From positions 1 to 10,384 of the forward strand of contig DAOUSM010000016.1 in assembly GCA_030627225.1 (NCBI GenBank): 10,384 nucleotides of DNA, written 5' to 3'. Both the position numbers and the translations under genes were made by a program. Position 1 is the first letter of the stretch. Every line of letters begins with the position of its first letter. The notes below the pieces were generated by a model. It worked only from the letters and a program-made list of their open reading frames with translations, was not told where the DNA came from and searched no databases. Source of the stretch: Candidatus Bathyarchaeota archaeon. Lineage in GTDB: Archaea; Thermoproteota; Bathyarchaeia; Bathyarchaeales; Bathycorpusculaceae. This document shows positions 7,417-10,384 of this stretch, in pieces.

Positions 7417-7462
7417 TTTTTGAAGAGATTTCCTCAAAAACTTTAGATTTTGTTTGTTTTTC
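7417..7462 (+). terminator. Hairpin plus T-rich tract after tRNA-Ser
   Basis: TTTTTGA (7417-7423) pairs perfectly with TCAAAAA (7434-7440) over a 10-nt loop. A T-rich stretch with runs of 3 to 5 T follows to about 7462. It lies 26 nt past the encoded CCA and would suit termination of the tRNA transcript. The stem is AT-rich and weak, so the T-tract is probably the working part. Confidence 0.45.
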
Positions 7463-7689
7463 AGATTTCTGTTCATTTTGCATTCTCATACAATCGCATC
7501 CTCGATTTAAACCAGTCCGTTACTTAAAATAATATAGAATCTGGATGTATTTCAAGCTTGTCGGTATTACTGCAAATTGTCTAGATAGCAGTGCTTTAAT
7601 TCACAACTGATGGAGAAGAGAGGCTGAGGAGAAGTTAGCTATTGACTAATGTTTGCACTATTAGATTTCATTGCCAATGTCTAGCATAC
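7463..7689. other. Gene-free spacer between tRNA-Ser and the CxxC protein
   Basis: The gap between the tRNA and the next gene is about 390 bp. Apart from the tRNA terminator and a TATA-like site near its right end, I see no coding frame with a ribosome site, no repeat and no clear RNA fold. One 21-codon plus-strand frame near 7545 lacks a ribosome site and is probably chance. Confidence 0.5.
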
Positions 7690-7698
7690 GTTTATAAG
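7690..7698 (+). promoter_or_regulatory. TATA box of the CxxC-x17-CxxC protein gene
   Basis: GTTTATAAG is a good archaeal TATA element. A start of transcription about 25 bp on, near 7720, would leave a leader of about 45 nt before the ribosome site at 7766. Confidence 0.5.
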
Positions 7699-7765
7699 GC
7701 AACTCGTCTACGTTAAGCATTCAAGAATTAGACTTCTAAACGAAAACTAGTTCTTCTAGCAAAAT

Positions 7766-7781
7766 AGGAGGTGCAATGTAG
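7766..7781 (+). promoter_or_regulatory. Strong Shine-Dalgarno site followed by an ATG-TAG start-stop
   Basis: AGGAGGTG at 7766-7773 matches the archaeal anti-SD over eight bases. Before the gene's ATG at 7782 comes ATGTAG (7776-7781), a start codon followed directly by a stop in the same frame as the gene. The gene's ATG is 8 nt from the SD and is the only start that gives a protein. Confidence 0.7.
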
Positions 7782-7931
7782 ATGTCGTACAGAAGAGAAC
7801 CAAGGGAAATGCATAAGGCAGTCTGTGCCGATTGTGGCCAAGAATGTGAAGTACCATTCAAACCTGACGGAAGCAGACCTATTTACTGCCGAGAATGCTA
7901 TTCTAAACGAAGAAACACAAGGAGATATTAA
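7782..7931 (+). CDS. Small CxxC-x17-CxxC zinc-binding protein (49 aa)
   Basis: The frame runs from ATG at 7782 to TAA at 7929-7931 and encodes 49 residues. Its core is C15-x2-C18, exactly 17 residues, then C36-x2-C39 in IYCRECYSKRR. This spacing is the hallmark of a widespread family of small CxxC-x17-CxxC proteins of unknown function in bacteria and archaea. The GS-R-P-IYCR-C pattern before the second pair fits it well. The four cysteines should bind one zinc as a zinc ribbon. An extra Cys (C22) lies between them. The ends are rich in Arg and Lys, which could favour nucleic-acid binding, but that is inference. The strong ribosome site, own TATA box and T-rich terminator make it a well-bounded single-gene unit. 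No specific function is known. Confidence 0.88.
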   Translation: MSYRREPREMHKAVCADCGQECEVPFKPDGSRPIYCRECYSKRRNTRRY

Positions 7932-7966
7932 GCTCACGAGCTAATATTTATCCTTAGTTAACACTC

Positions 7967-7996
7967 CTTTTTCTTTTTTATTTTGTTCTTCTTTTT
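7967..7996 (+). terminator. Poly-T terminator after the CxxC protein
   Basis: Three to six-base T runs (CTTTTTCTTTTTTATTTTG and on) begin 36 nt after the stop codon. There is no strong hairpin, as is usual for archaeal intrinsic terminators. Confidence 0.65.
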
Positions 7997-8047
7997 ATGC
8001 TCTAGCGCGCGTAATAGAAGAGACGTGTAGAAGATTCTTCCATTAAT

Positions 8048-8056
8048 CTTTATTTA
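8048..8056 (+). promoter_or_regulatory. Probable TATA box of the alba gene
   Basis: CTTTATTTA lies about 70 bp before the alba ATG and leaves room for a leader of about 45 nt. A short palindrome GAAGA-T-TCTTC (8030-8040) sits just upstream and could be a regulator site. Both readings are by eye. Confidence 0.4.
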
Positions 8057-8122
8057 ACACTAAACACACAGTAGACACAGCAACATTACACGCTGCAATC
8101 AATAATAAAGGAGTGAGGGAAA

Positions 8123-8410
8123 ATGGCGAAAGAATCAGGAATTGTTTTCATTGGAAACAAACCACCGATGAGCTATGTTTTAGCGATCATCACAAGTCTA
8201 TCGGCATCTAACGCTAAAGAAATAACCTTGAAAGCCCGAGGACGAGCAATCACGACAGCTGTTGACACAGTCGAAATAACTAGAAGGCGCTTCATCAAAG
8301 ACTTAAAAGTAAGCAAAATCGCGATAGGAACAGAGGAGATGCCAGCGAGAGAAGGCGAAAACAGAGCAAGAATGGTTTCAACAATAGAGATAACACTTGC
8401 AAAAGAGTAG
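8123..8410 (+). CDS. alba: Alba DNA/RNA-binding chromatin protein
   Basis: This 95-residue protein is a full-length Alba, the small dimeric nucleoid and RNA-binding protein of archaea. Recognisable blocks are IVFIGNKPPMSYVLA (7-21), LKARGRAITTAVDTVEI (36-52, the ARGRAI core), RRFIKDLKV and the closing VSTIEITLAKE. Residues at the DNA-binding loop tip include K13. The position that aligns with the acetylated Lys16 of Sulfolobus Alba is Asn12 here, while its neighbour Lys17 is kept as K13. ATG at 8123 follows AAGGAGTGAGG (8109-8119) closely. The gene stands alone between T-rich regions, as expected for an abundant protein with its own promoter. Several archaea carry two Alba copies; this window shows one. 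Confidence 0.96.
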   Translation: MAKESGIVFIGNKPPMSYVLAIITSLSASNAKEITLKARGRAITTAVDTVEITRRRFIKDLKVSKIAIGTEEMPAREGENRARMVSTIEITLAKE

Positions 8411-8509
8411 AAACATTTCGCGTTGAAACACAGCGCCCGCATTTACTCGTTCAGTTTGGATAGATGTCAATATTCGCATACACAACACAGTACAAGCACT
8501 CAAATCAAA

Positions 8510-8597
8510 CCCTTTCTTTTGAAAATTTCTTATATAATATAATAGATAAGGAAAAATTCGAAAGAAAAAACAAATTTTGAGACTTCCAAAAAAATGA
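8510..8597. terminator. AT-rich convergent terminator region between alba and the small minus-strand gene
   Basis: On the plus strand a CTTTCTTTTG run near 8511-8521 could end the alba transcript. On the minus strand a run of seven T (8587-8593 read in reverse) appears about 14 nt after the stop of the 56-aa gene, followed by further T-runs near 8551-8573. The T-run placement supports the minus-strand gene being real. Confidence 0.5.
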
Positions 8598-8606
8598 CGC
8601 ATCTTT

Positions 8607-8777
8607 CTAAGGTCTTACACATTCGGCTTTAGGTCTATACGATCGCTTTCTTGTTCGCTTTCGCTTGTGTCGTTCACATTCATATACGCGAACCAATAGC
8701 CATCCTTTGTCCTCATAACTGCAGCCACATGGCAAGGTGACCGTGCCCCTTGTCTTGGTTTGGGTTTTCTTTCTCAT
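8607..8777 (-). CDS. Small basic protein with CxC-x14-CxxH zinc-like motif (56 aa)
   Basis: The minus-strand frame runs from ATG (8777-8775) to TAG (8609-8607) and gives 56 residues. The centre reads TLPCGCSYEDKGWLLVRVYE, then CERH, so C17, C19, C34 and H37 form a CxC-x14-CxxH set that would suit one zinc ion. A very basic tail KRKRTRKR follows. The CGC-Y, GW and C-x2-H layout does not look like chance translation. Gene-like context also supports it: a TATAAA on the minus strand at 8831-8826, and a run of seven T soon after the stop. No clear ribosome site precedes the ATG, so the transcript may be short-leadered. I do not recognise a named family. DNA or RNA binding is only inferred from the charge and the cysteines. 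Confidence 0.6.
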   Translation of the reverse strand: MRKKTQTKTRGTVTLPCGCSYEDKGWLLVRVYECERHKRKRTRKRSYRPKAECVRP

Positions 8778-8825
8778 TTTGGATTTCTCTGTTTTTCTAA
8801 CTAGTATGAAGACGAACTTTTTAAG

Positions 8826-8832
8826 TTTATAG
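8826..8832 (-). promoter_or_regulatory. Possible TATA box of the 56-aa gene
   Basis: Read on the minus strand this is CTATAAA. It is about 50 bp before the ATG, which would give a leader of around 25 nt. The whole region is AT-rich, so the match is weak evidence. Confidence 0.3.
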
Positions 8833-8952
8833 CTTTCTAAACAAAAGAAAAATTATGGAGTTTTTAAAATATCTGCATTATATAAAGTAGAAAAATTAGA
8901 AACCAATGTGCTTTTAGTATTTTCAATAATAATTTTTGTTCCAAAATCTTTA

Positions 8953-8960
8953 GTTATAAG
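8953..8960 (+). promoter_or_regulatory. Possible TATA box of the zinc-ribbon protein gene
   Basis: GTTATAAG would place the transcript start near 8980, just before the ribosome site GGAGTGGGG at 8986-8994. A second TATATAA at 8879-8885 is further upstream. This arrangement also favours the later TTG start at 8999. Confidence 0.35.
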
Positions 8961-8998
8961 TTTTGGATATTTTGTGTTGTAGTTTGGAGTGGGGTCAT

Positions 8999-9250
8999 TT
9001 GAGTGGGTCGGAAGCAAAGAAGAAAGAAAAAACCGTCAAGCTTGAGAAAGTAGCTGAGGAAACTGGAGAGCTTATCGGAAAGGGTATTAGGAAGACTTGG
9101 AATGTTGCCAAGAGTTTCGAAAAAGGGTTGGTGGGCACTCTTGAGAAGAGGGAAGAGCGGAAAGATGCAGCTTCTTTAACTTGTCAGCACTGCGGTGCTT
9201 CAATTTTGCCAAGTTCAAATTTTTGTGCCCGTTGTGGAAAAAAGCTTTGA
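8999..9250 (+). CDS. Small helical protein with C-terminal zinc ribbon (83 aa)
   Basis: The chosen start is TTG at 8999, preceded by GGAGTGGGG (8986-8994) and giving 83 residues. A longer reading from TTG at 8963 lacks a ribosome site and would overlap this one. Residues 1-58 are rich in Lys and Glu and read as helix, with a middle part GKGIRKTWNVAKSFEKGL that looks amphipathic. The C-terminus is a zinc ribbon with C62-x2-C65, ten residues, then C76-x2-C79 (CQHCGAS and FCARCGKKL), of the zinc-ribbon type found at the ends of many archaeal proteins. No membrane segment is seen. Function is unknown. The amphipathic part might mediate oligomer or membrane-surface contact, which is inference. Confidence 0.78.
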   Translation: MSGSEAKKKEKTVKLEKVAEETGELIGKGIRKTWNVAKSFEKGLVGTLEKREERKDAASLTCQHCGASILPSSNFCARCGKKL

Positions 9251-9272
9251 TCTTTTCAGTAGATTTTTCTAT
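9251..9272 (+). terminator. T-rich tract after the zinc-ribbon gene
   Basis: TCTTTTCAGTAGATTTTTCT begins directly after the stop codon. It is a plausible archaeal terminator for the plus-strand gene. Confidence 0.45.
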
Positions 9273-9292
9273 AAATAAGCCTGAAATTAAAG

Positions 9293-9314
9293 TGCGGGGG
9301 TCCTATCCCCCGCA
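9293..9314. other. GC-rich perfect hairpin in a convergent intergenic region
   Basis: TGCGGGGG (9293-9300) pairs perfectly with CCCCCGCA (9307-9314) over the 6-nt loop TCCTAT. It is an isolated GC block in very AT-rich sequence between two convergent genes. It could be a transcription block or an mRNA 3'-end stabiliser for either gene. No T-run follows directly on either strand. Confidence 0.6.
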
Positions 9315-9318
9315 TGTG

Positions 9319-9330
9319 TTTACCGGTAAA
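9319..9330. repeat. 12-bp palindrome TTTACCGGTAAA
   Basis: This is a perfect twofold-symmetric site just after the GC-rich hairpin. A related half-matching sequence, TTAACCGGTGGT, occurs about 70 bp on at 9393-9404. It could be a binding site for a dimeric regulator, but it lies at the 3' ends of both neighbouring genes, which is unusual for an operator. Confidence 0.45.
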
Positions 9331-9427
9331 AAAACATAATAAATATGTATAAAATATGCTTGACAAATGTTGAAATTCTTCTGAGCTACTATTAACCGGT
9401 GGTAGTGTTCGAATGTTTATGCGCTTA

Positions 9428-10027
9428 CTATGATGCGATTTCAATTACGGTGAGAGTTCTGTCTAGTATTTTAGGAGAACCGATTTCCCTCAGGAACTGA
9501 ACATTGATTGTGTGCGTTCCAGCGTTCAGCGAATCTGTTAGAAATTCTATGTGTCCTGACATTTTGTAGGTTCCACTGGCAGGCGGTCCAGTTGAACATA
9601 CATACATGCTGCTGTTATAGATATTGTCCACAACTATTCTCACCCGAATCGATGCGGGTGGTTCTAATATATGCGTGCATGAAAATTGCGCAAAGATTTT
9701 GGAACCCTCCTGAACATTTATTGCGATTTCCATTGAAGAGTCAAAATCAGAAAAGTTATACCACTGCGTCGCTGTATAGCTACTGATGTCGACCTGCGTA
9801 TTATTACTATTCTGGAGTATTTGAAGAATTGAATCGGTTCCGTTTATCCCGGCTATGCCTTGTGGTCCCTGTGGTCCTTGTTCTCCTTGTTCGCCCTGTG
9901 GCCCTGGCTTAACAAATATCTGAGCAGCCACAGCCGCACCAACAACGCCTGCCAACATCCCGATTACCAAAGCCAATACAAGAACTTTCCAAGGGTATCT
10001 ATCTCGTTCATTGTTCTTTTTTTCCAA
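9428..10027 (-). CDS. Membrane-anchored surface protein with collagen-like stalk
   Basis: This 199-residue protein begins with a short charged cytoplasmic end, then one hydrophobic segment at about 14-36 (VLVLALVIGMLAGVVGAAVAA) that acts as signal anchor. Right after it comes a collagen-like run of seven Gly-X-Y triplets (42-62: GPQ GEQ GEQ GPQ GPQ GIA GIN). A beta-rich outer domain of about 130 residues follows, with two cysteines (C117, C144) that could form a disulfide. Four Asn-X-Ser/Thr sites (N62, N75, N91, N138) suit archaeal surface N-glycosylation. The layout suggests a trimeric stalk holding a globular head outside the cell, like collagen-stalked C1q/TNF-type heads; the head fold itself is a guess. 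The start is TTG at 10027 with a GAGG ribosome-site core 10 nt upstream. The gene has no co-directional neighbour within reach. Confidence 0.85.
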   Translation of the reverse strand: MEKKNNERDRYPWKVLVLALVIGMLAGVVGAAVAAQIFVKPGPQGEQGEQGPQGPQGIAGINGTDSILQILQNSNNTQVDISSYTATQWYNFSDFDSSMEIAINVQEGSKIFAQFSCTHILEPPASIRVRIVVDNIYNSSMYVCSTGPPASGTYKMSGHIEFLTDSLNAGTHTINVQFLREIGSPKILDRTLTVIEIAS

Positions 10028-10158
10028 TGTAATTACGCCTCGCTTTCTTTAAGGGTATACAGCATAAAAAAATTATGAACTTGTAATCTGTATTCCGCGT
10101 TTTCGTTGATAAAGTGTAAAATTCTTGCCTTCTCTCGGAAAAGCCTCAAACTAAGAGT

Positions 10159-10384
10159 TTATAGGTGAAATAAGCTCAGAATAAGCTTAAACTCTGATAT
10201 GGGAGTTGAATTTAAGCTCTCTCCAAGGTAGAGCGTCACCCGCAACTTTCCTTTTTTCTCGTATATTCTAGTTTTAGAGATGTGCGATATCTTGAATATA
10301 GATTCTCTTTTCATAAACTTGTTATTTTTGTAGCCGCATTGTAAAGCTTGGATGATATGAATTGAGTGCTTCGAAAGAACTTGA
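10159..10384 (-). CDS. Possible 3' end of an unrecognised gene
   Basis: On the minus strand one frame stays open from the window edge to the TAA at 10161-10159, giving at least 74 codons. The visible residues include SKHSIHIIQALQCGYKNNKF, then a KRESIFKISHISKTRIYEKKGK stretch and a LRVTLYLGES strand. It is basic with alternating helix and strand character, and an N-terminal part like a winged-helix region is conceivable. I cannot assign a family. The tract is AT-rich, but an open run of this length in AT-rich DNA is uncommon by chance. The 5' end lies outside the window. Confidence 0.4.
   Translation of the reverse strand, partial: QVLSKHSIHIIQALQCGYKNNKFMKRESIFKISHISKTRIYEKKGKLRVTLYLGESLNSTPISEFKLILSLFHL

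Noticed and set aside
7302..7532. A 76-codon plus-strand frame and a 62-codon minus-strand frame (7227-7415) at the tRNA
   Set aside because: Both read through the tRNA-Ser gene. The tRNA fold is complete, so these frames are translations of tRNA sequence.
8173..8442. An 89-codon minus-strand frame opposite alba
   Set aside because: It is the antisense of a clear Alba gene and has no ribosome site or family features.
8963..8998. N-terminal extension of the zinc-ribbon protein from TTG 8963
   Set aside because: The extra 12 residues include a Cys pair but have no ribosome site, and GGAGTGGGG inside them serves the TTG at 8999.
10184..10218. Inverted repeat AGCTTAAA / TTTAAGCT with 19-nt spacing
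   Set aside because: It lies inside the possible partial gene, is AT-rich and only 8 bp, so chance is a sufficient explanation.
1..10384. CRISPR array, insertion sequence, integrase or attachment site
   Set aside because: No spaced direct repeats, transposase motifs or terminal inverted repeats were seen. The tRNA 3' end is not visibly duplicated elsewhere in the window, so there is no sign of an integrated element.

Overview
The window looks archaeal. It carries an Alba chromatin protein, a HerA-type DNA translocase next to a NurA-type nuclease, archaeal-style TATA boxes ahead of several genes, and Shine-Dalgarno sites of the GGAGGTGA type, often with GTG or TTG starts. Gene content and moderate AT richness would fit an anaerobic TACK-group archaeon such as a Bathyarchaeia relative. 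That placement is inference; the sequence alone does not prove it.

Layout. At the left edge (1-1289, + strand) are the 3' end of a pyruvate:ferredoxin oxidoreductase alpha subunit and the complete beta subunit. Converging on them is a minus-strand gene row (6084 down to 1310), read in the order NurA-like nuclease (629 aa), HerA-like ATPase (626 aa), cysteine Ntn-hydrolase of the C45/choloylglycine hydrolase type (333 aa). The first two overlap by 29 nt and the third follows after 31 nt, so this is probably one transcript. Divergent from it is a DapA/KDG-aldolase-family lyase (6197-7093, +).

From 7.1 kb on, the window is a string of small, mostly singly transcribed units. They are tRNA-Ser(GCU) with encoded CCA, a 49-aa CxxC-x17-CxxC zinc protein, Alba, a 56-aa minus-strand basic protein with a CxC...CxxH zinc-like motif, an 83-aa protein with a C-terminal zinc ribbon, and a minus-strand membrane-anchored protein with a short collagen-like stalk. 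At the right edge an open minus-strand frame may be the 3' end of another gene.

How they work together. PorA and PorB are subunits of one enzyme (pyruvate + CoA to acetyl-CoA + CO2, reducing ferredoxin). The NurA-like and HerA-like proteins would form a DNA-end-processing machine. Both differ from the textbook repair pair: the nuclease has a winged-helix-like insertion that splits its domain, and no Mre11 or Rad50 gene lies beside them in this window. The Ntn-hydrolase in the same row has no obvious link to DNA. This three-gene unit is the best candidate here for an undescribed system.
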